64,000 nucleotides of DNA from Chitinophagaceae bacterium (GCA_023957155.1 JAMLHK010000009.1:62001-126000), one strand, 5' to 3'. Positions 34,257 to 43,289 are shown, numbered from the stretch's first letter. Numbers and translations: made by a program. The notes: generated from the letters alone by a model not told the origin.

Positions 34257-36488
34257 TTAACGGAACCCGACAATGACAGGTGAATCATGATCTCCGGGGT
34301 ATTTATGTATAAACTTCATTTCTCCGTTTTCCCATGCTGCCTCTACCTGCCTGTTCCCGGGTATATGTAATTTGAATTGTACATTCCAGTTTTTCGGCCA
34401 GGCAGGCAAGAGATACACATTATTCCCTTCTGTTTGTAACAACATCGTTTGAATGGTATTGATATAATTACCCGCATGACACTGATCGGGAGTATAATCA
34501 TAGTTCGGACCCCAGAACCCCGGGAAGCGGAATCGCTTGTCATAAGCCAGTCCGTTGATCTTCATGATCCTGGCAGCAGTGTCTGTCAGACCCAGTAAAG
34601 CCGCCTGTATCCCTGTTTGCTGCCAGCCGGAATAAGTTCGTTGCTTATTCAAAAAAGTATTTAATGCTATTTCATTATCCTCTTTCCCCACTCCATATAT
34701 CCGGAAAGGAAATACCGGGTACAATTCAGGATATTCTACATTGATAATATTTTTATAATCCTGTATAGGTAGTATCATTCTTTTACCATCTTTCTCTGTC
34801 CGGGGTATAGAAGGAAGTGTTTTTTGCAGTTTATCACACAGCGCAATCACCTGGCTATCTTTAGCCAAGGCTAACACACGAGAGGTAACAACAGAAAGCC
34901 CGGCGATATCCGGGGTAGGATTCACCCCGTTGGTATATGTTTCCAATGATTGCGCCGGGGTGATCAGTAGCTTGCCCTGTGCGTCATGATAATAATGATG
35001 TTCATAATATAATAACACTTCTCTTATAAATGGAATGGCTTTTTCGTTCAGCATCTTTTCATCTCCCGTATAGGCATAATAATCAAGAAGGTAATTCCCC
35101 ATTTCCAGCCCGGCAATGATCAGATCTTTGATATACGGATTTATAGAAAATCCCGGTTGCAAATTAGTCCTGTCCCACCCCATGTCACCTCCCCTCCAGG
35201 CGCCCCAGAAGTGCATGGTTTCATTAAATCTTGCTCCCTCATGCTTATAGAATTTCCGGGTCATTTTTTTCATCACCGGCAGAAGATCAAGATAGAATTT
35301 TAAGAAAGGCTGCACTAAGTCGAAGTCGCCTGATGCCAGCATGGGGTAATAGATCAGTCTCGTATTTTGCCACCAGTATGCCCCACCCCACAGGCGGACA
35401 TCTGCCGATTGACCTGAAATCCGCCCGATAGACTGGTGGTATGTATCTAAAACTAAGGTAGAGCCATTGAATTTTACCGGTAAATTCCCCCTCCCTCCTA
35501 TGGCATTCACATAGCGTTGCAATACGTATCCCCGGTTTAGTATTTTCAATGTGTCATTCAACGAAGGATTATCCGCACTGAAAAAAATGTAGCTCCTGCT
35601 CCAAAAATCCGCCCACCATTTTTTATGCGCAGACCATAGCCGGCTTTCTTTTATTTTATCCGGTTCAGATGCCAGCTGCCGGATGGCGCTAATATAATCT
35701 TCCCCGGTATCCGTTTGCTTTACCAATACCGTAGTCCTGATCAAAAACCGTTTCAGTGGTTTTATGGTATATAATACGGTATCATTCAGCGGACTTAATC
35801 CCGTACCCCGTACAAGCGCTCCGGACGTCCTGTTTTTAAGCGGATTAACAATCCCATCGTTTGACAGATCATTGACTTTCATTAATGCATTCCAGAACAC
35901 TTCATTCCTGTTCCGGTGATACCATATCATATCATCCCCTGTAGCTATTGCCTTATCGGCTTCTATAAACGGCTTGAAGGATATTTTATCATCTCCGTAT
36001 TCCGCTATATATTCTTCCTTATTCCAGTCCCGGGTTTCCCTACGCCATATATTATTCGTCACTTTCACCTTGACGGGAATGGCAGAAGAGCCTGAAATAA
36101 TGATCTGCGGGTGATGGGCATCTACGCGGAAACGGATATCGGCTAAAGCATTCCTGACCCGGAAAACACCCTCGTCTAATAACAGTTCTTCCGTATACCC
36201 TGAATGATCGGCCATGATATTCGGCTCAAACCCGATAGTCAGCTTTCCGATCTTTATCGGGTTATCCATACCGTCCCGGCTATCGGTAGTGGCTAAATAA
36301 AACTGTAGCTTTCCTTCTCTATCGGTCCATACCTGTGCTGAAATTTCCCCGTTGCCCAAAGGCATGGAACTCCAGGAGTCTGTTCCTGCTTCATGGAACC
36401 GGAGGTTGAAATCAGTAATTCTCTGCGCAAGGGAATTGGTGGCAAGTAGTATACCGCAGACACCAGATAACATCCGGGCTCTTATCAT
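34257..36488 (-). CDS. DUF5703-containing glycoside hydrolase-like protein
   Basis: Starting at ATG 36488 the product has 743 residues with a signal peptide ending LLATNSLAQ; longer in-frame starts up to 36575 precede the signal. The mature N-terminus (FNLRFHEAGTDSWSSMPLGNGEISAQVWTDREGKL) matches DUF5703, a beta-sandwich found at the front of GH95-like enzymes. The central part is helix-rich with WGAYWWQNTRLIYYPMLASGDFD and RGDMGWDRTN, like an alpha/alpha-six barrel. It ends in a beta domain (LLPAWPKNWNVQFKLHIPGN). It may cleave a glycan in the periplasm; substrate and catalytic residues are not certain. It precedes no transporter directly; an M14 peptidase gene lies 99 bases upstream. Confidence 0.87.
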   Translation of the reverse strand: MIRARMLSGVCGILLATNSLAQRITDFNLRFHEAGTDSWSSMPLGNGEISAQVWTDREGKLQFYLATTDSRDGMDNPIKIGKLTIGFEPNIMADHSGYTEELLLDEGVFRVRNALADIRFRVDAHHPQIIISGSSAIPVKVKVTNNIWRRETRDWNKEEYIAEYGDDKISFKPFIEADKAIATGDDMIWYHRNRNEVFWNALMKVNDLSNDGIVNPLKNRTSGALVRGTGLSPLNDTVLYTIKPLKRFLIRTTVLVKQTDTGEDYISAIRQLASEPDKIKESRLWSAHKKWWADFWSRSYIFFSADNPSLNDTLKILNRGYVLQRYVNAIGGRGNLPVKFNGSTLVLDTYHQSIGRISGQSADVRLWGGAYWWQNTRLIYYPMLASGDFDLVQPFLKFYLDLLPVMKKMTRKFYKHEGARFNETMHFWGAWRGGDMGWDRTNLQPGFSINPYIKDLIIAGLEMGNYLLDYYAYTGDEKMLNEKAIPFIREVLLYYEHHYYHDAQGKLLITPAQSLETYTNGVNPTPDIAGLSVVTSRVLALAKDSQVIALCDKLQKTLPSIPRTEKDGKRMILPIQDYKNIINVEYPELYPVFPFRIYGVGKEDNEIALNTFLNKQRTYSGWQQTGIQAALLGLTDTAARIMKINGLAYDKRFRFPGFWGPNYDYTPDQCHAGNYINTIQTMLLQTEGNNVYLLPAWPKNWNVQFKLHIPGNRQVEAAWENGEMKFIHKYPGDHDSPVIVGFR

Positions 36489-36587
36489 CCTGTTTAATTT
36501 AATAGCAGAAACAACCCGTTTCACCGGAATCGTGATCGGACTAACGGGATTACGATCATGGAATAACCTTATCATAAATTTCCTGAA

Positions 36588-37784
36588 TTATTTCTTATCC
36601 AGTCCTCTTAAATAATCCATAATAGCATAGGCAACGGATTTACCAAAGACCCTGGCATTGTCCTTCGTAACCATAACACCTGCCACGTTTGCATAAGGGA
36701 ACTCAATGGTGGTAGAGAAATCAATATTGGGAATTGTAGTGCCCCATTTAGAAAATGAAATCCCCTGTGCATAATTTTTATCTGTATTCCAGGAAGTACC
36801 ATAAGGTATAAGATCACTGCTAAAAAAGGGTAATTCACCCTTGTTATGCGCCTCCACCAGATCAGAGAACCGGGTTTGTTTTCGGGACATCTCTTCACCT
36901 TCTTCTCCTACCACATAAATCACTTCGTTAGCATGTCCCCTGAGGTGAGGACAATGAAGATCAATCGCCATTTTCAGCTTCCCTTCAGACCATGTATTCA
37001 CTGCAGCTTTCAGGTTCCTGACGGACGAATAAATGGAATGTTCTCCATAATCCCGGTTGTGATCCCTGGGTATCCTGTTCTTTCCCTGGTCGCCATCCTC
37101 AACCCCGTCCTTGTCCATAAACGGGACCATCATGAACTCCACGTTATCTCTTAAATACTGAAGATCCACCTCGTTCAATATGGCATCTATAATCCCCTCC
37201 ATCTCATAGTTTGCCATAGCCTCACAGGCATGATTTCTTGCCACCAGCAAAACCTTATACCGGGCTTTACGGCGGGGTGTAATAAGCAATTTCTCTACTG
37301 CCCGGCCTTTTTCCGAAAAACAAAGCGTTTCCATCTTTAACCGTTCTTTGTTCCTGAGCGCAGACAGAAACCCTTCTAAATTTTTCCGGGTATAAGGGAT
37401 CCCCACACTAAACCACGCGCAGGTATCCTCAGCAGAAAAGGTATATTTAAATTCTGTTTCAGTGTGAGAAGTTTCTCCAAGCCATTTCCAGCTGGCATCA
37501 TTATTAAGACTGTAAGCAGGTCCATACCGTGTAAAGACCGGGCGGTCTTTAAACCGAAAATAAACTGTTTTCCCGGAAGTGCCTGAAATTTTAAAGCACC
37601 AATAAAACCAATAGCCTTTGGTATCCCTGAGATCTTGTGACAGCCAAACTGTATCATTGACTACCTTTTCCACTTTGATATTGCCTCCGGGAAAGTCTGA
37701 CGTTATTTTCAATTCACTGTCCTGGGCAAATACACCCATCCCGGGCATAGTGCTTAACAGTAAAAAAACGATACATAGTTTCAT
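36588..37784 (-). CDS. Secreted M14-family zinc carboxypeptidase
   Basis: The 398-residue protein has a signal peptide (MKLCIVFLLLSTMPGMGVFAQ), an N-terminal beta domain (about 25-160) and a zinc-peptidase domain. The HxxE pair is H185 and E188 (RNHACEAM), the third ligand is H277 in MAIDLHCPH, a substrate-binding Arg is in IPRDHNRDYG, and the candidate catalytic Glu is in TTIEFPY near 366. M14 enzymes trim C-terminal residues, and cytosolic-carboxypeptidase-like forms have the same leading domain. Another secreted enzyme (DUF5703) lies downstream on the same strand. Confidence 0.88.
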   Translation of the reverse strand: MKLCIVFLLLSTMPGMGVFAQDSELKITSDFPGGNIKVEKVVNDTVWLSQDLRDTKGYWFYWCFKISGTSGKTVYFRFKDRPVFTRYGPAYSLNNDASWKWLGETSHTETEFKYTFSAEDTCAWFSVGIPYTRKNLEGFLSALRNKERLKMETLCFSEKGRAVEKLLITPRRKARYKVLLVARNHACEAMANYEMEGIIDAILNEVDLQYLRDNVEFMMVPFMDKDGVEDGDQGKNRIPRDHNRDYGEHSIYSSVRNLKAAVNTWSEGKLKMAIDLHCPHLRGHANEVIYVVGEEGEEMSRKQTRFSDLVEAHNKGELPFFSSDLIPYGTSWNTDKNYAQGISFSKWGTTIPNIDFSTTIEFPYANVAGVMVTKDNARVFGKSVAYAIMDYLRGLDKK

Positions 37785-37910
37785 TGTAAAAAATAAACAA
37801 TTTAACGAATATTCTGAATCTGACAGGACGTATTTCGAATTTCCACGGGGAAGCCATATCGCCGTATTGATTTTTCCATCTAATTATTGTTTGTATTAAT
37901 TTTACAGCCT

Positions 37911-38648
37911 ATGAAATTAGATATTCTTGCCATTGCCGTACATCCTGATGACGCTGAACTGGGCTGTGGAGGCACTCTGCTGGCAGAAAAACAGAGAAAT
38001 AAAAAGACCGGGGTTATTGACCTTACGCGCGGGGAGCTGGGTACAAGAGGCAGTGCGGCGTTAAGAGCAAAAGAATCTGCTGCTGCTTCTGCCATAATGC
38101 AGTTGGATGTACGTGAAAATCTCGGGATGGCCGATGGTTTTTTTAAGAATGATGAAGAACATCAGCGCTTGCTTATCCGGGCTATCCGGAAATACCGGCC
38201 GGAGATTGTACTGGCCAATGCATTAGATGACCGGCACCCGGATCATGGAAGAGCGGGACATCTTATTAAAGACGCCTGCTTTTTGAGCGGTCTGAGAAAA
38301 ATTGAAACCTCCGGTGATAACGGCGAGCCACAGGTGCACTGGCGACCTAAGTATATATTCCATTACATCCAGGATCGGTATTATGACCCCGGTTTTGTTT
38401 ATGATATCAGCGCCGTATTTGAAAAAAAACTGGAAGCCATCAAAGCTTACTCCTCTCAATTCTATTCTGATGCCTACCCGGTTGATGAACCCCAGACTTA
38501 TATTTCCACTCCCGGCTTTTTAGATTCCATTATCGGAAGACATGCCATGTTTGGTAAGATGATCGGGGTACCTTACGCCGAAGGGTTTATTACTGAAAAG
38601 ATGATTGGAATAGATCATTTTGACCGTCTTATTCAAAAAGATACCTGA
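37911..38648 (+). CDS. bshB1: Bacillithiol biosynthesis deacetylase BshB1
   Basis: The ATG at 37911 gives 245 residues, beginning MKLDILAIAVHPDDAELGCG. The in-frame codon at 37887 would add only MFVLILQP. The zinc motif HPDDAELG (residues 11-18), DLTRGELGTRGS and DRHPDHGR identify the PIG-L/LmbE-fold deacetylase of the BshB1 group. It removes acetate from GlcNAc-malate in the synthesis of bacillithiol, a low-molecular-weight thiol of Bacteroidota and Firmicutes. The partner genes bshA and bshC are not in this window. Confidence 0.93.
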   Translation: MKLDILAIAVHPDDAELGCGGTLLAEKQRNKKTGVIDLTRGELGTRGSAALRAKESAAASAIMQLDVRENLGMADGFFKNDEEHQRLLIRAIRKYRPEIVLANALDDRHPDHGRAGHLIKDACFLSGLRKIETSGDNGEPQVHWRPKYIFHYIQDRYYDPGFVYDISAVFEKKLEAIKAYSSQFYSDAYPVDEPQTYISTPGFLDSIIGRHAMFGKMIGVPYAEGFITEKMIGIDHFDRLIQKDT

Positions 38649-38673
38649 GAGATGCCATGTTTTGCATCTCAGG
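38644..38673 (+). terminator. Hairpin after bshB1, possible terminator
   Basis: CCTGAGAGATGC pairs with GCATCTCAGG (ten pairs, a two-base bulge) and has an 8-base loop. It overlaps the bshB1 stop region. There is no T run, so termination is uncertain. Confidence 0.35.
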
Positions 38674-38740
38674 AAAGTATACCACAAGGCAGCAGCAGGA
38701 AAACCCTGCAATATATCTGTCCGTTTTTTCTGTTGGTATA

Positions 38741-38778
38741 AATACTGCGGTCTGACCTTTGGTGCTGACCGCAGTATT
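38741..38778. repeat. Core palindrome copy E1 (GGTCTGACC family), 12-bp perfect arms
   Basis: AATACTGCGGTC (38741-38752) is the exact complement of GACCGCAGTATT (38767-38778), around the core TGACC-TTT-GGTGCT. The outer six pairs are unlike those of any other copy. Confidence 0.82.
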
Positions 38779-38811
38779 TACGGTCGGTACGCGGCAGCGT
38801 CAGACCGTAAA
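38777..38811. repeat. Core palindrome copy E2, inverted relative to E1, with changed inner stem
   Basis: TTTACGGTC (38777-38785) pairs with GACCGTAAA (38803-38811), and the core runs in the opposite direction (GGTCGGTAC ... GTCAGACC). The inner pair ACC/GGT of other copies is replaced by ACGC/GCGT, again complementary. It abuts E1 directly. Confidence 0.78.
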
Positions 38812-38820
38812 GCGTGTTTT

Positions 38821-38872
38821 TAGTGGTCGGTACCGAAGTTTTTAGTGGTCTGACCTTCGGTACCGACCACTA
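38821..38872. repeat. Core palindrome copy E3 with a second half-copy in inverse orientation
   Basis: A complete core lies at 38843-38872 (TAGTGGTC paired with GACCACTA). The first 18 bases, TAGTGGTCGGTACCGAAG at 38821-38838, are the exact complement of 38855-38872. Two alternative hairpins can therefore form. The segment includes the last codons of the downstream alpha/beta hydrolase. Confidence 0.8.
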
Positions 38873-39690
38873 TCCGGATTGATATAATCAAGAAACTCCA
38901 TCATAGCGTTACCTGTCCTATCTTTCTGCTCCCACATTCCCATGTGTGCCGTATCAGGCAGGATATGAACCAGTGTCCTGGAAGGGATCGAGCACTGTTT
39001 AAGACTGTCTTCTAAAGATACGCTTCTGTCCTCCTCCCCCATTATGAATAACACCGGAACTGAAAGTTTCTCCAGCATATCTGTCCGGTCAGGCCGCTCC
39101 ATCATGGCTTCATAGTACTGTACAAGAGAACCCACGTCAAAGTATTCCGACCTTTTTATATGCGCTTCAATTTGTTCAGGATATTGTTGTGTAAAGGCAG
39201 CACCGAATAAATTAGGAATGGATTGCTTTAAAAATTCCTTAGCTCCAAAGCGCTGCATAAATTTTATTCCCTTGGACCGCATTGCTTTCTTCTCGTCATT
39301 ATCGGGAAAAGCCGTTGAATGTATCAGGCCCAGTCCATTTAGACACTCCGGATAATGACGGGCAAAAGCTAAAGCTACATACCCTCCCATACTGTGTCCC
39401 ATGAAAGTGCATTTTCCAATATTTTCCCGGTCTAATATTTGTTTTAATACCGCTGCGTACATTTCAATAGCTGAAGAAGATTGGAATCCACCGGGAGAAA
39501 GGATGTCCGACTGACCACTCCCCGGAAGATCGGGAATGATCAGCGTATAATGCCTCTTCAAAAGCGCACGCTGGTATTGCCAAATCATTCCATCTTCAGC
39601 AAATCCATGAATAAGCATTACCGGTGGCCCGTTGCCTTCTATTTCATAACCAATACGGGAACTATGACAGGTGAGTTGTTTTTGGTGCAT
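38842..39690 (-). CDS. Cytoplasmic alpha/beta hydrolase
   Basis: The 282-residue protein has the classical fold: oxyanion LIHGF (residues 26-30), nucleophile S100 in FMGHSMGGYVAL, acid in MGEEDRSVS and His in DTAHMGMW. It resembles proline-iminopeptidase and carboxylesterase relatives, without a determinable substrate. No signal peptide is visible. Its final residues, SGRYRRSDH, are encoded by the repeated palindrome E3, so the native end was probably extended by an inserted repeat. It overlaps the DUF4105 gene by 29 bases. Confidence 0.87.
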   Translation of the reverse strand: MHQKQLTCHSSRIGYEIEGNGPPVMLIHGFAEDGMIWQYQRALLKRHYTLIIPDLPGSGQSDILSPGGFQSSSAIEMYAAVLKQILDRENIGKCTFMGHSMGGYVALAFARHYPECLNGLGLIHSTAFPDNDEKKAMRSKGIKFMQRFGAKEFLKQSIPNLFGAAFTQQYPEQIEAHIKRSEYFDVGSLVQYYEAMMERPDRTDMLEKLSVPVLFIMGEEDRSVSLEDSLKQCSIPSRTLVHILPDTAHMGMWEQKDRTGNAMMEFLDYINPDSGRYRRSDH

Positions 39691-40849
39691 TTTCCGTTCG
39701 TTTAAACTGTTTCCAGCTTCGCCAGCCTAATAATAAAATTACCGGCACTAAATCTTTATTCAGCTCCTGGGGCAGCAACACCCAAAAAGATAACACCAGT
39801 ACATATATTAAAACTGAGAGTGCCCAGTACTGATGCACTATCTTTTTATTACTGCGCAGGAAAAAAGCCGCGATGGCATGAAAAGGTATAGCCCATAACA
39901 AATTGTAATTATTACGGCAAAGAATATGATCAGTACCTACCCACATTAATACCAGTAAAATACCCAGTAAGCCGGTACATAGTATAAGCAAAAAATCCAG
40001 GATACCTAATAATCTTTTGCTCCACTCCCGGCGGACTAAAGTGAGTGCAACAAAGAACATAAACCCCGCTGCAAATACAACAAAAGGGGTAAAGAAAACT
40101 TTACCCGGAGGCGCCGCAGGAGATGCATTAAAAACAGTATTCACGGCCCCTGCCAGTGGTTTACCGCCTACAAAAGCACTGTCAAAACCCTTATAAAGAT
40201 AATCAGGCAAAAACATAGTCTGCTCATTTTGAGCAACCTGGTCAAGTCCGCGCCCTAACAGCAAATCTATTCCCAGTTTACTCCAGTACATCCTGCCCCT
40301 GTTCAAACTATTATGAATAAGCGCCCTGAAAGTAACTTCCGGATAGGGTAAGATATTCCCTATGACAATATCTCCTTCCACGTTATGCTTTACGATATCC
40401 CGTATACGTGTAGCGCAGTTATCATACAAAAAATCATATTTATAATATTTGTTGCTCTCTTTTGCATTCAGCTGTAATGCAGCATTCAGCTTTAGCTTTT
40501 CCTCCCCGCTAAGATTCAACTCCTGTTCCACTATGCTTCGCTGTTCCAACTGGTAGCTGTAGAGAAAATCAATAAAGTCCTCAACAGAAAGATAATACAA
40601 CAACTTACCCCGAATGAATTTTGGGTAAAAATCCGGGTTGAAATCAAACGTTCCGTAATTGTATACCTTATCGGTAAAAGTAGCGCTATCTATAACCCGC
40701 AAAGCACTGTGCCCAAAGGTTGAATACAATTCTTCTCCCGGGCTACAGGTAAGCAGCGTGATGCGCAGGTGTGAAGAATCACTCCCGGCATTTGCACTAC
40801 TATAAAAAAGAAGAAAAAATACGAGAAAAGAGAAACCTGTTTTTTTCAC
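39662..40849 (-). CDS. DUF4105 membrane protein (GTG start preferred)
   Basis: The frame extends up to ATG 40933, but the signal segment KKTGFSFLVFFLLFYSSANA begins right after a GTG at 40849, so I choose that (395 residues). The mature N-terminal part (LLTCSPGEELYSTFGHSALRV, then YNYGTFDFNPDFYPKFIRGKLLYYLS and YDFLYDNCATRIRD) is the DUF4105 domain, which has a conserved His and Cys like a papain/NlpC-type hydrolase. About four or five transmembrane helices follow in the C-terminal third. The family is predicted to be envelope-located; its function is unknown. The 3' end overlaps the hydrolase gene. Confidence 0.85.
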   Translation of the reverse strand: MKKTGFSFLVFFLLFYSSANAGSDSSHLRITLLTCSPGEELYSTFGHSALRVIDSATFTDKVYNYGTFDFNPDFYPKFIRGKLLYYLSVEDFIDFLYSYQLEQRSIVEQELNLSGEEKLKLNAALQLNAKESNKYYKYDFLYDNCATRIRDIVKHNVEGDIVIGNILPYPEVTFRALIHNSLNRGRMYWSKLGIDLLLGRGLDQVAQNEQTMFLPDYLYKGFDSAFVGGKPLAGAVNTVFNASPAAPPGKVFFTPFVVFAAGFMFFVALTLVRREWSKRLLGILDFLLILCTGLLGILLVLMWVGTDHILCRNNYNLLWAIPFHAIAAFFLRSNKKIVHQYWALSVLIYVLVLSFWVLLPQELNKDLVPVILLLGWRSWKQFKRTENAPKTTHLS

Positions 40850-41008
40850 GGATGAAATTTTCCGACAAGTTCGGGAAATAAGAAGCAAAAGCCAAATCAC
40901 AAATCTGCGGGAATACACCGGCCCCCGGTTCAACTGCGGTCAATACTGGTAAAGTCCGGATAAGTACAAAGATCAGACATCATAAAATCATTGATCATCT
41001 CATTCCCG

Positions 41009-41040
41009 ATGCGGTCTGACCCTTCGGGTACCGACCGCAT
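41009..41040. repeat. Core palindrome copy C (GGTCTGACC family), 3' of the rhomboid gene
   Basis: ATGCGGTC (41009-41016) pairs with GACCGCAT (41033-41040). The inner stem is ACCC with GGGT around TTC. It ends 7 bases before the stop codon of the rhomboid gene on the minus strand, in terminator position. Confidence 0.8.
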
Positions 41041-41047
41041 TTAACCA

Positions 41048-41818
41048 TCATCTTATCCTTCTTATAAAGGGGTCCTTTGTCTTTACTTTTTTTACAGGAT
41101 CAAAAAATTTAACCAACAGGAATCCTGCAATAAACCCTCCAATATGCGCGGCATAGGCAACTCCGCCACTTTCCTCGCCTCCCAGTATCCCCATACCACT
41201 GACAATCTGAAATACGATCCATAATCCTAAAGCCAGTAACGCCGGTACGGTTATCATATACCACAATACAATTACATGCACTTTCCGGGTGGGATATAAT
41301 AACAGGTATCCTCCCATCACTCCGGAAATAGCGCCTGAGGCGCCTAAGCTGGGTATCAGGGAACTATGATTCAGCATAAGTGTAGAAAAAACATGACTCA
41401 GGGAAGCAATACTGCCACAAAGAAGATAGAACATCAAATAGCGTCCGTGCCCCAGCCTGTTTTCAATATTGTCTCCAAAAATCCACAGATATAACATATT
41501 ACCCCCTAAGTGTGCCCATCCCCCATGCATAAACATACCGGTAAATACGGTAAGGAATACGGGGATGGGGGTAGGTTGTAAACCAGGCAATTCAAACTGC
41601 TTCCCGGTGTAAGGATCAAAAACTAATTGCGAAGCCGTTACAAAATCTTTCCCGGTGATGATCTCTGCCGGCACAGTAGAAAAAGCATAGGTAAAAGCGA
41701 GATTATTCCCCGCATCCTGTAAAAAAATAAAGACCAGTATATTAACCGCTATCAACAGGTAGTTGATATAGGGTCTAATAGTACGATCCGAGTTGTCGTC
41801 TCCTACAGGTAACAGCAT
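41048..41818 (-). CDS. Rhomboid-family intramembrane serine protease
   Basis: The 256-residue protein has six or so membrane segments and the rhomboid signatures HGGWAHLGGNMLYLWIFGDNIE, the catalytic Ser in LGASGAISG (S161) and the catalytic His in AAHIGGF (about H225). It cleaves membrane proteins within the bilayer. The gene has no evident partner. Copy C of the palindrome family follows it closely. Confidence 0.93.
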   Translation of the reverse strand: MLLPVGDDNSDRTIRPYINYLLIAVNILVFIFLQDAGNNLAFTYAFSTVPAEIITGKDFVTASQLVFDPYTGKQFELPGLQPTPIPVFLTVFTGMFMHGGWAHLGGNMLYLWIFGDNIENRLGHGRYLMFYLLCGSIASLSHVFSTLMLNHSSLIPSLGASGAISGVMGGYLLLYPTRKVHVIVLWYMITVPALLALGLWIVFQIVSGMGILGGEESGGVAYAAHIGGFIAGFLLVKFFDPVKKVKTKDPFIRRIR

Positions 41819-41898
41819 TCAGGATAATTTACGGCTTCAAGATAGGGAATATCCGGTAAATCCAAGATCCAAAAATCAATCAGGTATCCCCCATTCAA

Positions 41899-41940
41899 TG
41901 AAACGGCGGTCTGACCCTTCGGGTGCCGACCGCCGTTTCA
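41899..41940. repeat. Core palindrome copy D (GGTCTGACC family), 13-bp perfect arms
   Basis: TGAAACGGCGGTC (41899-41911) is exactly complementary to GACCGCCGTTTCA (41928-41940), with inner ACCC-TTC-GGGT. It lies 8 bases beyond the stop of the PqaA-like gene on the minus strand. Confidence 0.84.
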
Positions 41941-41948
41941 ATATCCCA

Positions 41949-43289
41949 TTACAAAATCGTCTTTGTATCCGTCATAAATACCCGGGTACTTACCGTATAT
42001 GTACCCCCGTTAGCCGCTTTATATTTAAGATCTACATAAAAAGCACGATAACCCAGCTGCGGCAAGGGTTCCGTAATTTTAACCTTCTTTTTCCGGGAAA
42101 TACGGGTATCGTTACTTGTCCATTTATCATTACGGAAGTCGGTATCCGGAGAATCAGCATGCCAGACAATCACATCAACGAGTTCATCTTTAGAAGCCTT
42201 AATATTTACTTTTACCCCTTTTTTACTTACAGAAGTAGTCCATTCACATTCGGGATATACATTATTCATCATGGTTGTACCGAAAAAAGCACTTAATGCC
42301 TCAAACGCGCTCTTACCATCACCCAACCCGTGACCTGCATTAGGCACATAATGCAACAGGTTTTTACCCGGAATATCATTAAGGTAATTCTTAACATTAT
42401 CTACTACCCAGTATTCATCATTGGTGCCCATAAAAATCATCTTGGGCATGGTAAGGGACTGGCGATAAGAATACGGATCTACCATAGTAGTAACCGCCAT
42501 ACCGCTTTCTGTTTTTGCTCCCTGCGGAATACCCAGCTTTACATAATCTTCAATCTGAACACTATAATCTCCCAATGCTTTGATCTGGTAATCCAAGCTT
42601 ATGGGCATATTTAAAACATCAATCACCATCGGAGCTATTGCCTGTACGCGTTTATCATTAGCGCCGGTAAGCCAGGTTGTCCATCCCCGTTTTGAGGCTC
42701 CGGATACTACAAAACGACTTACCTGGTGGTTCAGTTGCTGCTTCGAAAACTCCTGTATGGCATCCATTGCGCTTACTGCACTTTTTACCATCGGGAATAG
42801 TAACGGCCAGCTATAGTCGTTATCTTTCTTAAAATTATGCAGCGTAAATGAAATCAGCGCATCTTCCGTAAGATTGTTATATAAAGGCTGATTTGGTGTT
42901 TGTTTTAATACCGCAACGATGGCCTGATTGGCTGTGGCAATATCCGCCATCCCTTTATTAAATTTATCATCACGCCCGCTCCAGTTAGGCTGCCCGTTTT
43001 TTACCGAACCCCCGGTTACAAACAACAGCGCACCATCGTACTTATTTTCTTTGGGTACTAAAACGTTTAGCTGGTGTGTCCATATATGCTCTCTCCATTG
43101 CTGCGAAGTAAGCAATAACGCATAAACCTTTACATCTCCGATTGTGTAGCTGTCTTTCACTTCCCATTTAAAGGTTTTATCACCGTTATGCAAATAACTT
43201 TGTAAAGCGGTTGACGGAGTGATCTGGGCACGAACAAGCGTAAAAGCTGAAACAAACAATACAACAGCGCTAATAAAAAATTTCTTCAT
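41949..43289 (-). CDS. Secreted PhoPQ-activated pathogenicity-related (PqaA-type) protein
   Basis: The ATG at 43289 gives 446 residues with a signal peptide (MKKFFISAVVLFVSAFTLVRAQ); the frame to 43343 adds 18 residues in front. The protein matches the PqaA-like alpha/beta-hydrolase-fold family: YALLLTSQQWREHIWTHQL, the nucleophile region VSGASKRGWTTWL, TNDEYWVVD and NAGHGLGD. The role in this organism is unknown; the first described member was named from Salmonella. It follows the ceramidase-like gene on the same strand and could share its transcript (95-base gap). Confidence 0.88.
   Translation of the reverse strand: MKKFFISAVVLFVSAFTLVRAQITPSTALQSYLHNGDKTFKWEVKDSYTIGDVKVYALLLTSQQWREHIWTHQLNVLVPKENKYDGALLFVTGGSVKNGQPNWSGRDDKFNKGMADIATANQAIVAVLKQTPNQPLYNNLTEDALISFTLHNFKKDNDYSWPLLFPMVKSAVSAMDAIQEFSKQQLNHQVSRFVVSGASKRGWTTWLTGANDKRVQAIAPMVIDVLNMPISLDYQIKALGDYSVQIEDYVKLGIPQGAKTESGMAVTTMVDPYSYRQSLTMPKMIFMGTNDEYWVVDNVKNYLNDIPGKNLLHYVPNAGHGLGDGKSAFEALSAFFGTTMMNNVYPECEWTTSVSKKGVKVNIKASKDELVDVIVWHADSPDTDFRNDKWTSNDTRISRKKKVKITEPLPQLGYRAFYVDLKYKAANGGTYTVSTRVFMTDTKTIL

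Noticed and set aside
38741..38872. CRISPR array
   Set aside because: The copies alternate in orientation, overlap, and lack equal-length spacers; there are no cas genes.
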